A DNA stretch of 44,069 nt, taken from the NCBI RefSeq assembly GCF_900580675.1, contig NZ_UTBG01000102.1, positions 1 through 44,069 of the forward strand, given 5' to 3'. This DNA comes from Pseudomonas viridiflava (GTDB lineage: Bacteria > Pseudomonadota > Gammaproteobacteria > Pseudomonadales > Pseudomonadaceae). The number at the start of each line of letters is the position of its first letter. The first letter of the stretch is position 1. Shown piece by piece: positions 20,420-34,200 of the stretch. Under the pieces are notes generated by a model. It was not told the DNA's origin. It searched no databases and saw only the letters and a program-made list of their open reading frames with translations. The position numbers were made by a program, and so were the translations under genes.

Positions 20420-21265
20420 TCAGATCTTGAAGTGCTTGAGCTGTTCGTGCAGGTGCAAGGCCAGTGCATTGCTGGTATCGCACAACAGGTACACATGGTG
20501 AACCGGCAGCGGCGGTAGCGCGAAACCTGCGATCACCTGCGTCAGGCCCTGGCCCATGCGGCTTTCCTCGATCAGGCCGACCGCCACGCCGCTGCGGATA
20601 CAACTTTCGACAGCGGATGAGTTGGGGCTTTCCAACAGCACCCGGTGGTAAATCCCGTGATCCTTCAAGGCCTGCAGGGCGGCCGCGCGATACGGGCAAC
20701 CGGCCATCGGCACGGTGATCGGCAGCGGCGCGTTCGGTGCGCAGTTGAAGTGCTCGGCGGCCACCCACAGCGGCTGCACCGACTCCAGTCGCTCGCCTTG
20801 CGCCAAAGGGTGGGCGCTGACGGTCAGGGTCAGGTCCAGCTGGTTCGCCATGAATAAATTCAGCAACTCACCGCTGGTGCGCGCTTCGACTTCCAGCTCG
20901 AGCAGCGGATTTTCCGCGATCAGCCCGGGCAGGAATGCCTCGATGAAGGCGGGCGCGTAGGTGTCGGGTATTCCCAGGCGGATCTTGCCCTGCATGCGCT
21001 GGGGCATCAGCGAGATCAGCAAGCGGTCGTGGCTCTTGAGAAACTCGGTGGTTTCACCCAGGAGTTTCTTGCCGTAAAGCGTCAGCTCCACGCCTTGGTT
21101 GCTGCGGCTGAACAGGCGTTGGCCTATCTGGTCCTCGAGCTTCTGGATTTGCGTGGTCACGGTGGATGCGCTGCGGTGCACATACTCGGCCGCCTCATTG
21201 AAGCGCCGAAAACGCGCCACGGCGTGGAACGTGCGCAGCAGGTCGATATTCAGCTGTTTGGTCAT
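20420..21265 (-). CDS. LysR-type transcriptional regulator
   Basis: 281 residues. An N-terminal winged helix (NIDLLRTFHAVARFRRFNEAAEYVHRSASTVTTQIQKLED) and a LysR substrate-binding domain from about residue 90 (GKIRLGIPDTYAPAFIEAFL). Start MTKQLNI is chosen over an upstream frame that would add 16 atypical residues. It is divergent from an EamA-family exporter gene across 98 bp, the normal arrangement for a LysR protein controlling its neighbour. The inducer is unknown. It shares the bidirectional terminator with mqo. Confidence 0.9.
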   Translation of the reverse strand: MTKQLNIDLLRTFHAVARFRRFNEAAEYVHRSASTVTTQIQKLEDQIGQRLFSRSNQGVELTLYGKKLLGETTEFLKSHDRLLISLMPQRMQGKIRLGIPDTYAPAFIEAFLPGLIAENPLLELEVEARTSGELLNLFMANQLDLTLTVSAHPLAQGERLESVQPLWVAAEHFNCAPNAPLPITVPMAGCPYRAAALQALKDHGIYHRVLLESPNSSAVESCIRSGVAVGLIEESRMGQGLTQVIAGFALPPLPVHHVYLLCDTSNALALHLHEQLKHFKI

Positions 21266-21363
21266 GATTCCACTTATCTGGATTAGTGGTGCAGGTAATT
21301 CAAATATACACAAGCATGCGCGGCCCTTAGCCTTTGAGTCAAATCACACCGGCTGGAGGCTTC
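21266..21363. promoter_or_regulatory. Divergent promoter region, LysR gene / EamA exporter
   Basis: 98 bp between divergent starts; it should contain both promoters and the LysR site. No single T-N11-A dyad stands out enough to name. GGAGG precedes the exporter start. Confidence 0.5.
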
Positions 21364-22263
21364 ATGACGCGCTCGACCCTGGGACGCTTACTGCTGCAAA
21401 CCGCGTTCGTGCTGTCGTGGAGCTCAGGCTACATCGGCGCCAAGCTCGGCACACAAGGCGGTGGCGCATTCAACCTGTTGTTCTGGCGGTTCCTGTTGGT
21501 CTCGGTCTGCCTGGGGCTGTTTTTGAACGTCAGGCTGTTGAGGATTTCTTGGGCGCAGGTTCGCCACTACGCGGTAATCGGCTTTCTGTCGCAGTTTCTC
21601 TATTTGAGTTGCCTCTACGTCGCGATCCAGAACGGCTTACCGCCGGGGATTGCCGCCATCATCGCGGCATTGCAGCCGTTGATGACGGCTGCTCTGTCGA
21701 TGCGCAGTGCGGCTGAACGCAGCGGCGGATGGCAGTGGGCGGGGCTGACGATCAGCTTTGTCGGGGTCTCGATTGTCATCGCCGGCCAGTACGGCAGCGG
21801 GGGCCAGAGTGTTGGCCTGGTGATGTATCTGTTGCCCGTGGCGGCGGCGTTGGGGCTGACGCTGGCGACCTTGTATGAACGCCGCACTGTAAGGTATCAA
21901 GACGTGGGCCTGGTCTTGCCGCTGTTTATCCAGTCGGTGCTGACCTTGCTCGGGTTTACCGCAGCGGTGCTCTACACCGGCACGCTGAGTATTCCCCATG
22001 ACCCTGACGTGCTGATCTCGATCGTGTGGTTGACGGTGTTTTCGACCTTCGTTGCCTACCTGAGTCTGTGGATGTTGTTGCGGGTCATGACCGCGACCCA
22101 TGTTGCCGCGCTGGTGTACCTGGAACCGCCGGTCACGCTGGTCTGGGCCGCGCTGATGTTTGGCGATGTGATCCACGCATCCACCTATGCCGGCATTGCC
22201 GTGGTGGTCGCGGGGCTGCTGCTGGTACGTCTGAAACGACCGACTGTCGCGTTTGCCTCTTGA
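21364..22263 (+). CDS. EamA/DMT-family inner-membrane transporter (RhaT/YdcZ-like exporter)
   Basis: 299 residues with ten predicted membrane helices in two EamA repeats. Repeat 1 starts LLQTAFVLSWSSGYIGAKLG and includes the FWRFLLVS helix. Repeat 2 starts near LVMYLLPVAAALGLTLATLYERR and includes VYLEPPVTLVWAALMFGD, the typical C-terminal EamA signature. The family exports amino acids, metabolites or drugs; the substrate is not determinable here. GGAGG five bases upstream of ATG 21364 fixes the start. It is divergent from the LysR gene, its likely regulator. Confidence 0.88.
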   Translation: MTRSTLGRLLLQTAFVLSWSSGYIGAKLGTQGGGAFNLLFWRFLLVSVCLGLFLNVRLLRISWAQVRHYAVIGFLSQFLYLSCLYVAIQNGLPPGIAAIIAALQPLMTAALSMRSAAERSGGWQWAGLTISFVGVSIVIAGQYGSGGQSVGLVMYLLPVAAALGLTLATLYERRTVRYQDVGLVLPLFIQSVLTLLGFTAAVLYTGTLSIPHDPDVLISIVWLTVFSTFVAYLSLWMLLRVMTATHVAALVYLEPPVTLVWAALMFGDVIHASTYAGIAVVVAGLLLVRLKRPTVAFAS

Positions 22264-25200
22264 GGCCTGCGGGTTCAGCAAGCTGACAGACACCACCTGT
22301 TACAACATATTCAGGCCAGGCAGGAGCGCGGCTGTGACACGGGGGGATATTTACCGCAGCAGGCAGTGGGCGTCAGCGCCCGAGGGATTTTTATGTTGCT
22401 ACGTTATGCAGCATTGGCGGCCATGGTCGTCGCGGCATCCGGGTGTGTGCAAGAGCGCGTCGTGCATGAGCGCAGGCCGGTGCAACGTGAGTATGTAGAA
22501 GTGGTTGCGCCGCAACCGCCGCCGATGCAGGTGATCGAAGTCGAGCCGCCTGTGCGCTATGGCTACATATGGTCGCGTGGTTACTGGCGTTGGGAAGGCG
22601 GGCGTTACGTCGCGGTACACGGCCATTGGGAGCCGGTGCGCGAGGGCTACCGCTATGTGCACCCGCACTGGGTGCAACGCAACGATGGCTACCACTGGCA
22701 GGGCGGTGGCTGGGTGCGTTGAGCCCTGGCTAGATCGGCTTTTGGGTGCCCAGCAGCTTGACCTCGCGCAGCAGCGCCGCGCCGAGCTGATCGGTGCCCA
22801 GCTCCCGGTAGCCCACGGCCTTGATCTCGCCGTTTTCTTCGGCCTGGATGATGATCACCGGCGTCTCTTTGCCGCTCGCTTCGTCCACGTGCAGCGCGTA
22901 TTGGGGGATATCCAGCTTGATCGGCGTGCCCGCCGGCTGGCCCTTCACATTGATCAGGAATGCCGCGCAACCGGTGTCGACATCCGCACTGGTGGCGGGG
23001 CGGCCACTGACGTAGCAGGTCTGCGGCAGGTCGGGCCAGGTGATCGCATCGGCCAGTGCAAGGGTTGGCGCCATTGTCAGAGCTGCGAGAAGAAGCGTGC
23101 GCACGTGAGTCTTTCTCTCGATCAAGGGTAGAGGCGGTTTTTACCAAAGCCTGCCTGTTGGCGCAACGCGGCGCATCACGCGAGCCGCTTCATGCCGCTT
23201 GCCTTGACCGCTTGCAGATCAAAGGTGGCGGTGTACTCGCACCCGGCTGCGTGGGCGCAGCGCTCGATCAGGCAGTCGGCGAAATCGGCTTTGTTGGCCG
23301 AGAATCGTCGGAGTGCCTGCCAGACAATCTCAGCATGCTCGACGGTCAATTCACGGGTGCGCAGCAGCGTTTCCAGCACGCTCACCACGTCGCTTTTGGC
23401 TGACGGGTAGCAGCTCTGTAAAACCCACACCAATTCCACCACGGCTACCAGGCTGACAAACCCAGGCGCAAACGCGGTGAGCGATTCGATCAGCTCGTTG
23501 GCCTTGGGCGATTGCACGGGATCATCCTGGGTGACGTAGCGCACCAGCACATTGGTATCCAGCCCGATCATCCAGCCTTCGCTCCCTGGGCTGCGATGGC
23601 AAGGTTCATGTCTTCGATGGATACGGCCTTCGCAGGCTTGCGGATCAAACCCTTGAGGTCGTGAACGGTTTTGCTCGCGGCAATCATGGAAAACTGGCCG
23701 TCTTCCATTTCGACAAATTCAACCCGGTCCCCGGTTTCCAGGCCCAGTGCAGTCCTGACCTGGATGGGAATGGTGATTTGCCCTTTTGAGGTGAGTGTGG
23801 CGGTGGCCATATTGACTATCTCTATCGTGATATTCCTTACCTTAGGGTAAGGAATTGCGGAGGACAAGATCCGTTGGTCCATAGGTCGCTCTTCTGGTGT
23901 GGAGTGGAAGGAACAGGTAAAACGATAGCCCGATTCTTCCGGCCGGCACGTCTGAACGCGGCCTTAAAGAGATACTGCATATGACCGACCGCCAGCTGAT
24001 CATCCCTCCCGCCATGCAGCCCATCGTCGAGCGCGCGGGCTATGTGCCCGCCGTCAAAGTCGGCAAAACGCTGTATTGCGCAGGGCAGGTGGGTCGTACG
24101 TCGACGTTGGCCGTGATCGAAGACCCCGAGGCGCAATTCATCGCAGCCTGGGACAACCTGCGGCAGGTACTGGAAGAGGGCGGTTGCAGCTTTGAGGACG
24201 TGGTGGACATGACCACTTACCACGTCAACATGAGCCAGCACATGGCGGTTTTTCGCGAGGTGAAAAACCGCCTGTTCCCACGTGGGCATTGCGCCTGGAC
24301 CACGATCGGAGTGTCCGAACTGGCACACCCCGGTCTGCTGGTGGAAATCAAATGCGTGGCAATACAGCGCTGACCGATTACTGCACCACGCGATAACACG
24401 GCACATACGCCGCGCCGCCCGGCAACTTCATACGGTGCTGGGCGACAAACGCCTGCAGCAGCTCGTCGAGCGGTTTCATAATGGCCGGGTCGCCGTGGAT
24501 TTCGTACGGGCCGTGCTGTTCGATCAGGCGGATGCCCTTGTCCTTGACGTTACCGGCCACGATCCCGGAGAACGCGCGGCGCAGGTTGGCTGCGAGTTCG
24601 TGAGGCGGCAGCGCGTGGCTCAGTTGCAGGCTGGCCATGTTTTCGTGGGTCGGGTCGAACGGGCGCTGGAAGCCTTCGTCGATTTTCAGCAGCCAGTTGA
24701 AGTGGAAGGCATCGTTGCGCTCGCGACGGAACTGTTTCACCGCCTTGAGGCCGACGGTCATCTGGCGCGCCACTTCGGCGGGGTCATCGATGATGATCTG
24801 GTAGTGCGCCTGCGCCGCTTCGCCCAGGGTGGCGCCGACGAACGCATGCAGCTGTTGCAGGTACGGCGCTGCGTGTTTGGGCCCGGTGAGGATGACCGGG
24901 AACGGCAGGTCGCGGTTGTCCGGGTGCATCAGGATGCCCAGCAGGTACAGGAATTCTTCCGCCGTACCGGCGCCGCCCGGGAAAATGATGATGCCGTGGC
25001 CGACGCGCACGAAGGCTTCCAGGCGTTTTTCGATATCCGGCAGGATTACCAGCTCGTTGACGATCGGGTTCGGCGCTTCGGCGGCGATGATGCCCGGCTC
25101 GGTCAGCCCCAGGTAGCGGCCGCCGGAAATCCGTTGTTTGGCGTGGGAAATGGTCGCGCCCTTCATCGGACCTTTCATCACGCCAGGGCCGCAACCGGTG

Positions 25201-28200
25201 CACACGTCAAGGCTGCGCAGGCCCAGTTCGTGGCCGACTTTCTTGGTGTATTTGTATTCTTCGGTATTGATCGAGTGCCCACCCCAGCACACCACGATTT
25301 TTGGCTCCACGCCCGGGCGCAGCGTGCGGGCGTTGCGCAGCAGATGGAACACATAGTCAGTGATGCCCTGGGAGTTGCTCAGGTCGATGCGCTGGCTGTC
25401 CAGCTCGTTCTCGGTGTAGACGATGTCACGCAGGGCGCTGAAGAGCATTTCGCGGGTGCTGGCGATCATTTCGCCATCCACGAAGGCGTCGGCCGGTGCA
25501 TTCAGCAGCTCGAGGCGCACGCCGCGATCCTGCTGGTGGATGCGCACTTCGAAATCTTTGTAGGCGTCAAGGATGGTCTTGGCGTTGTCGATGTGCGCGC
25601 CGGTGTTGAGGATGGCCAGGGCGCACTGGCGGAACAGGGTGTAGATGCTGCCGGAACCGGCTTCACTCAATTGCTGGACTTCACGTTGGGACAGGGTTTC
25701 GAGGCTGCCCTTGGGGCTGACGGAGGCGTTGATGACTTGACGTTGGGGCATTCTGATTCCTTGAAAGCACAGCCACCGCGCCCTTTTGAAACGCGTTGGC
25801 TTGAGAATGGTGGGCGCACATTAAGGCGCACGAGACAGCTATTTACCTCAGGCGAGAGGCTGAGTGCAAACGCCGTCCAACCTCATCATGCCGCAGAAGT
25901 CACTGAATCAGCTTCCAGTTTTTGTAGAAAACCCGACGCAGGGTAAAGACCATCCCGGCAAACCCAGCGATCACGGCATTGAGCACCGTCGGCAGCGGGG
26001 TCGGCCGCACAATGTCGATAAACAGGCAGTAGCGTTTTGCATCGTTTTTGTTGAAGGACGCATGCATCAGCGTGTCATCGAAGATAAACAGCGGGTCGTC
26101 GTGCCAGTAATGTTTGTGCTTGCCGACCTGGATATAGACGCCGTCGTGATGGGGCGCCGGGGCCATGTTGTAGAGCACGCGGAACATCATGCGCAGGGGG
26201 CCGAAGTGAAACGAGGTCGAACGGTTTTCATTGAACACCGACACGCCGATAGTCTTTACGAACGGCAGTTTCTCGCGCAGTTGCGGGATGTTCAGGGTGG
26301 TCTCGATCGGCCGGCCGTACCACTGGAAAAACAGCATGCCGCGCTTCTTCTCGGCCATGCGTTCGTCCAGGTAACCGATGATTTCATCCTTGTGCGCCAT
26401 GGCATCGTCGATCACGTGTTGCAGGTCCTGGCGCCAGGCGGGCGGCAGGTCGTGCATCGTATAAACGTGACGGTTGCGCGAACTGATCAGGTCGAACAGC
26501 GTATTGAACGGCGCCAGCAGCCAGGTGTTGCGGCCGCTGCCGATGAAATATTTCTTGATCGTCGGCGCATCGTACAAGCCGTTGCGCAGGAAATCGTAGA
26601 TACCGCACACCAGCACCAGGCCGAGAAACACCAGGGTGGTTTCGGGGAACACATCAATAATCAGCAGCACACCGACGACCCAGGCGGCCGACACGGCTTT
26701 TTTACGCAAGGCAGGCTTGTTCATGACACACAGCTCCAGCTGGAGGCCATTCGACAGGACCGAATCCCTGGCTGCGAGTGGTGAGGTTTTGAAACATATT
26801 GAAACAACTACGTCATGATAAGGCGTTCAGCGCCGGATAGGCGTTTTAAATAGTGCGAAATCGTGAACCCGTTGCGCAGTTTTGAACTCCGTGCACGGCG
26901 TCTGGGATTGGATTTTGTAAACGGAAGATTTGCGACTATCGTGACGCTTCGGTTTTTCAGGCGTCATAGACCGGTACGATTAAGTTGAATGGCCACCATT
27001 GGCCTTCGGCACCTTGGAAGAGGCAGAAATTTTATGATCATCAAACCGCGGGTTCGTGGCTTTATCTGTGTGACCGCTCACCCTGTTGGCTGTGAAGCGA
27101 ACGTCAAGGAACAGATTGACTACGTGACTCAACACGGCGCCATCGAAGGCGGCCCTAAAAAGGTGCTGGTCCTCGGCGCTTCCACCGGCTACGGCCTGGC
27201 CGCGCGCATCAGTGCCGCGTTTGGCTGCGGCGCCGACACCCTGGGCGTGTTTTTTGAGAAAGAAGGCGAAGAAGGCAAGTTGAGCTCCGCCGGCTGGTAC
27301 AACAGCGCCGCGTTCGAGAAGTTTGCCGTTGAAAAAGGCCTGTACGCCAAGAGCATCAACGGCGACGCGTTCTCCGACGAGATCAAGCGCCTGACCATCG
27401 AAACCATCAAGAAAGACCTGGGCAAGATCGACCTGGTTGTCTACAGCCTGGCCGCGCCACGTCGTACCGACCCGCAGGGCGTGGTGCACACGTCCACCCT
27501 CAAGCCGATCGGCAAGGCCGTAACCCTGCGCGGTATCAACACCGACAAGGGCGTTGTGGTCGACACCACCCTTGAGCCTGCGACCCAGGAAGAAATCGAC
27601 GGCACCGTGAAAGTCATGGGCGGCGAAGACTGGCAGCTGTGGATCGACGCCCTGCGTGACGCCGACGTACTGGCCGAAGGCGCCAAGACCACCGCGTTCA
27701 CCTACCTCGGCGAGAAGTTGACCCAGGATATCTACTGGAACGGCTCCATCGGCGAAGCCAAGAAAGACCTCGACAAGAAAGTCCTGACCCTGCGCGACAA
27801 CCTGGCTGCGCTGAAGGGCGACGCCCGTGTGTCGGTGCTCAAGGCGGTGGTTACCCAGGCCAGCTCGGCGATCCCGATCATGCCGCTGTACCTGTCGCTG
27901 CTGTTCAAAGTGATGAAAGAGCAGGGCACCCACGAAGGCTGCATCGAGCAGGTCTACGGCCTGTTCAAGGACAGCCTGTACGGCAAAGCGCCGAAACTCG
28001 ACGCCGACGGCCGCCTGCGCGCCGACCTGGCCGAGTTGGAGCCGAAGGTCCAGGACGCCGTGGCGGCTTTGTGGAACCAGGTCACCGACGACAACGTCAA
28101 CGAGATCAGCGATTTCGCCGGCTACAAGGCTGAATTCCTGCGCTTGTTCGGCTTTGAAGTCGACGGCGTGGACTACGACGCCGATGTGAACCCGACCGTG

Positions 28201-31200
28201 AAGATCAAGGGCCTGGTTCAGGCTTAAGACGCAGTCAAAAAACAATGCGGGAGGGGGCTTGCTGTGGCGAGCAGGCTTACCCTGCGTTGGGCTGCGAAGC
28301 AGCCCCATTGATCTGCGGTGAACCTGTCGGGGGACAATCCCCTGACATAGCAAGCGCCCTCCCACATTTGTTTATGCATCCTGAATCAGCGCGCCCACTT
28401 CTCCATCACAAAATCCACAAACGCCCGCAGCTTCGGCAGGCGATAGCGATCCTGGCGGTAAAGCAAGTGCATGGGCCGGCTGGGCAGTTGATAGCGGGTC
28501 AGCAAGGCCACCAGCTTGCCGCTCTCCAGGTCCTGCTGCACCAGGGCATCGGCCAGCATGCTGATGCCCATCCCGTTGACGGCCGCCTGGCGCAAGCCTT
28601 GCGAGCTGTTGATGGTCAAGGAGCCGGAGACCGGAACCTCTACCCCACCGTCCTCGTCAGTCATGCGCCACAGCTTGTCGGTGTCGCGCCAGTTGTCGTT
28701 CGCCGGATAGGCGAACGCCAGGCAGTCGTGGTGCCGCAAGTCATCGGGTGTCGACGGCGTGCCGCGTCGCGCCAGGTAATCAGGTGACGCGCAGAGGGTC
28801 AGGGTGTAAGCCTGCAGTGGCCGGGCGATCAGGCTGGAGGTTTCCAGGTCGCCGAGACGGATTGCCACGTCGAAGCCGCTGTCGACCAAGTCCATCCGCT
28901 CATTGCTCAGCACCACGTACAGGTCGATCTGCGGGTAGCGCTGGGAAAATTCGCTCAAGGCCGGCACCAGACGTTCGCTGCCGAATACCGGTGGCACGGT
29001 GATACGCAGGCAGCCTTTGGGCGTTTCGCTGTGGATCTGCTCCGCCAGCAGCTCGGAGTCGGCCACCAGCCCGAGCACCTCAAGGCAGCGCTGGTAGTAC
29101 TCCCCGCCGAATTCCGTGAGGCTTTGTTTGCGGGTGGTGCGCTTGAGCAGGCTGACGCCGAGGCGTTGCTCCAGCGCGCGCAGGTGATTGCCGACCATGG
29201 TGGTGGACATTCCGCATTCCTGTGCGGCGGCGGTCATGCTGCCGGTCTCCACCACTTTCACGTACACCGACATCGCCTGGAACAGATCCATTATCAAGCC
29301 CTGGTTTAAAGTCATTGCAGGAATGCGCAGTTTATCCAGCTCGGGTGGCTAACGATACTGGAGCCATCATAACGATGCACTGGAGCCCGCCACCATGACC
29401 GCCGCCTGCCTGATGACCACTTATCAACCCCTGGCCCTGAGCTTCACCCGTGGCCTGGGCACGCGCCTGTGGGACCAGCAGGGCCGTGAATACCTGGACG
29501 CGGTGGCCGGCGTGGCGGTAACCAACGTCGGGCATTCCCACCCCAGGCTGGTGAAGGCCATCAGCGAGCAGGCCGGCTTGCTGCTGCACACCTCCAACCT
29601 CTACAGCATCGACTGGCAACAGCGGCTGGCCGAGCGCCTGACCCAGTTGTCGGGCCTGGACAGCGCCTTCTTCAACAACTCCGGTGCCGAAGCCAACGAG
29701 ACGGCGCTGAAACTGGCGCGCTTGCATGGCTGGAAAAAAGGCATCGAGGAACCGCTGGTGGTGGTGATGGAGAACGCTTTCCATGGCCGCACGCTGGGTA
29801 CCATGGCGGCGAGCGATGGCCCATCGGTGCGGCTCGGGTTCCAACGCTTGCCGGGGGATTTTCTAAAAGTCGCCTTTGGGGATCTGGCCGCGCTGGAAGC
29901 GATCACCAACACCTTTGGCGCGCGTATCGCGGCGGTCTTGCTCGAACCGATCCAGGGCGAAAGCGGCGTGCTCCCCGCGCCCCCCGGCTACCTGAAGGCC
30001 TTGCGCGATCACTGCAGCCGCCACGGCTGGCTGATGATGCTCGATGAAATCCAGACCGGCATCGGCCGTACCGGCGCCTGGTTTGCCTTCCAGCATGAAG
30101 GCATCGTGCCGGACGTGATGACCCTGGCCAAAGGCCTCGGCAATGGTGTGCCCATCGGTGCCTGCTTGGCCCGGGCCGGTGTGGCCCAACTGTTCACGCC
30201 CGGCAGCCACGGCAGCACGTTTGGCGGCAACCCCCTGGCCTGCCGGGTGGGCTGCACCGTGCTGGAGATCATCGAAGAGCAAGGGTTGTTGCAGAACGCC
30301 GCGCTTCAAGGAGAACGCTTGCTGGCGCGGTTGCGCGTGGAGTTGAGCGAACACCCGCAGGTGCTGGCGATTCGCGGGCAAGGCCTGATGATCGGCATCG
30401 AATTGGCCCGCCCTTATCGCGACTTGGCGCAGCGTGCCGCCCACGAGCACGGCCTGTTGATCAACGTGACGCGGGGCAAAATCATTCGCCTGCTGCCGCC
30501 GCTGACCCTGGATGCCAAGGAAGTCGAGATGATCGTGCGGGCCATCAGCCGACTGTTGAGCTAGCTACGGCCGGGCCATTGAGCCATTCCTGGTTCAGGG
30601 TCTCGGTATCGCCCAGGTATTCCAGCAACCACGCCATGGCCGGGGACAGCTTGCTCTGTGCCCAGGCCACGCACGACGGGCTGGCAGGGAAGGGCCGCGA
30701 CAGTTGCAGCGCCACCAGCTCGCCGCGCTCGATCCATGGCAGCACCTGATGCGCCGGCGCCATGCCGACACACAGGCCATCACGCAGGCAATCGATGGCT
30801 GAGGACCAGTTCGGCACCACCAGCCGGCGCTGATTATCCAGCGTCCAGGTGTCGCGCTTGGGCAGGTTGCGCGAGGTGTCGGTCATGCACAGCGAGGCGA
30901 AGGGCCGCAGTTGGTCGTCAGTGAGCAAGCCGTCCACGCTCGCCAGCGGATGGCGTGCGCTGACCACGCACAGCCAGTTCAGCAAACCCATGTCGCGAAA
31001 AGTGAAGTGGCTGGCCACCGGCACCGCGCTGGTGGCGCCGATCACGATATCGGTGCGCTCATCTGCCAGGGCGTCCCACACGCCGTTGTACACCTCGTAC
31101 TCCAGCAGCAGCTCGACCTCGGGAAACCGCCGATAGAAATCCAGCACCAACTGCCGGCAGCGCTGGGGTTTGACGATGGAGTCCACGGCGACCTTCAACT

Positions 31201-34200
31201 GGCCGCTCCAGCCATTCGCCACTTGCTGGCACAAGCGCCGCGTGCCGAGCATTTTTTTCATCGCGCCGCGCGCTTCGTCTATAAATAGACGGCCGGCCGG
31301 GGTCAGCTCGACGTCGCGGTGGCGCCTGACAAACAGCGGCACTGCCAGCCACTCTTCCAGCTGGCGCACGGTATAACTGATAGCCGAGGGCACGCGGTGC
31401 AGTTCCTGGGCGGCGGCGCTGAAGCTGCCATGGCGCGCTACCGCATCGACGACATCCAGGGAATATTCAGACCACATTGTGCGTGCCTTCAAAATTATTG
31501 ATAAGAGTGTCCAATTATTATCGCTTCACACACAAACTGTCAGCTTCATAATGGGCGCCAGTCAGCAGTTTCTACAAGGCTTCAATGAAAAATTCTTTTT
31601 TTTTCACTTGGTATCTGGCGGGGCTGAGCATGCTCGGTTATCTGGCCATGGACATGTACTTGCCGGCGTTCGGCGCCATGGGCGAGCAGTTGCAGATCGG
31701 CGCGGGCGCAGTCGGCGCCAGCTTGAGTATTTTCCTTGCCGGCTTCGCAGTAGGGCAGTTGTTGTGGGGGCCGTTGTCCGACCGGCTGGGGCGCAAGCCA
31801 ATCCTGCTCGCAGGCCTCAGCCTGTTTGTGCTGGGTTGCGCGGGCATGTTCTGGGTCGAGACCGCGCCGCAGCTGCTGGCCTTGCGCTTTATGCAGGCAA
31901 TTGGCGTGTGTTCCGCCGCCGTCAGCTGGCAGGCGCTGGTGATCGACCGCTACCCGGCCGAGAAGGCGCACCGCGTGTTCGCCAGCATCATGCCGTTGAT
32001 GTCGTTGTCGCCAGCCCTGGCGCCGTTGTTGGGCGCGATGGTGCTGAACCACTTTGGCTGGCAGGCAATTTTCGGTGTGCTGCTGGGCGTTTCGCTGCTG
32101 TTACTGTTGCCGACCTTGTTTCTGCGCAAAATGCCGAAACGTCTGGCGGAGGAGGGTGAACCTGCTCGTCTCGGTTATGGCCAGTTGCTGACCTCGCGCG
32201 TGTTCACCGGCAACGTGATGATCTTTGCCGCGTGCTCGGCCAGTTTCTTCGCCTGGTTGACGGCGTCGCCCTTCATCCTCGGCGACATGGGTTACAGCCC
32301 GAATGACATCGGCCTGAGCTACGTGCTGCCGACCCTGGCCTTCCTGGTGGGTGGCTACAGCTGCCGCAGCGCCTTGCAGCATGTGCGAGGCAAGACGCTG
32401 TTGCCGTGGTTGCTGCTGGCCTACTGCATCAGCATGGTGGCGTTGTACCTGGTTGCAACCTTGAGCGTGCCGACCCTGACCACCTTGCTGATTCCGTTCT
32501 GCCTGATGGCCCTGGTCAACGGCGCCAGCTACCCGATTGTGGTGGCGAATGCGCTGATGCCGTTTGCTGAAAATTCCGGCAAGGCGGCGGCGCTGCAAAA
32601 CACCCTGCAACTGGGTTTGTGCTTTCTCAGCAGCTTGCTGGTGTCGTCGATGATCGACCAACCGTTGCTGATCACCGTGATCGTAATGCTGGCGACCGCG
32701 CCATTGGCGGTGTTGGGGTACTGGCTGGCGCGGCCCAAGGCTGAATCCTCTGAGCTGGCAGCGGATCTGAAGTGACAATGCGGTCAAAAATGTGGGAGCG
32801 GGCTTGCTCGCGAATGCGATATGTCAGCACCGAATATATTGGCTGACACTCCGCTTTCGCGAGCAAGCCCGCTCCCACATTTGGAGCCGGTTTCTTCAGT
32901 TAAAACGTCACTTCCATATTCAGCGTAGGCGTCGACGTGCGGCTCCCCCGGCCGCCGTCCACGCCAAACTTGTTATGCCAGTACTCATATCCCACCCCGA
33001 GATACAGGTTCGGCTTCACGCTTTTACCCGGTCGCACCGCCACCATCAGCGCAGTGCGCATCAAGGCTTCCGGTGCGGTGTCACGGCCGTGGTAGTCGTC
33101 GCCTTTTTCCCCGACGTAATTGATAAACCCCTGGAATTTCGCCGCATGGTTGGCGATTTCGAACGGGCGCAGCCAGGTCAGGTTGAGCATGTAGGTGTCG
33201 TCGAACGTGTGGTTTGACTCCCGCGCACCGGGGATGCCGGTGTGGTTGCGCTCCTTGTAGTACATCAGGCTCAGGTCGAGCACCCCCACGGTGTTGAATT
33301 TCAAGGTCGGGCCGATCACCAGGGCGCGTTTTTTCGCCGAGGCGAAGTTGTTGTTGCGGTTGGCGTCGAAGCCCAGGGTCAACGCGTAATCCTTGACCAA
33401 GCCGGTGCCCAGCGGCACATCGAATACCCGGGACGCATACAGCTGGTGCCGATACACCGCGTACACCTCGCTGCCACCGTGATCGGTGCCCTTGCGCGGG
33501 TCGCGGCTGTCGGACAGGAACACATCCAGGTTGAGGAAATTGCTGCCATAGGCGTAGCCGCTGGCGTGGGTGAAGCTGTAGATGCGTTTGCTGAAGTCGT
33601 CCGGGTTGTTCGGGTTGGTGAACTGCTGGCCGTAGCGAAAGCCCAGGCTGTTGTTCATCCATTCCACCGCGACGGCCTCCCCGCCGCCGAGAAGGGTGAG
33701 TGCGACGGTTGCTCCCTGTAATGCCTTTTTCATGGTTTTTAGTCCTTTGGCGTCCTGGCTCATTGCGGCCGGATTGTTTTTGTAACGCAGATGCAGGGTA
33801 TCTTGTCCGAAAGATTGTATACAACTCTATGGACATCCAGTCCAAACATTGCATACAGTGGCCGCACAACAAAAACAGAGAACCCCTCACCATGACTATC
33901 CCGAAGGCGTCACCGCAGCGGCCAGAAGATGAGAATCTCGGCGTAGCCGCCAACATGGCTTATGGCCTGCAGCATGTGCTCACCATGTACGGCGGCATCG
34001 TCGCCGTGCCGTTGATCGTCGGTCAGGCAGCCGGGTTGTCGCCGGCGGATATCGGCTTGTTGATCGCCGCGTCGCTGTTTGCCGGTGGCCTGGCGACCCT
34101 GTTGCAAACCCTGGGCTTGCCGTTTTTTGGCTGCCAGTTGCCGCTGGTGCAGGGCGTGTCGTTTGCCGGTGTGGCCACGATGGTGGCGATTGTCGGCAGC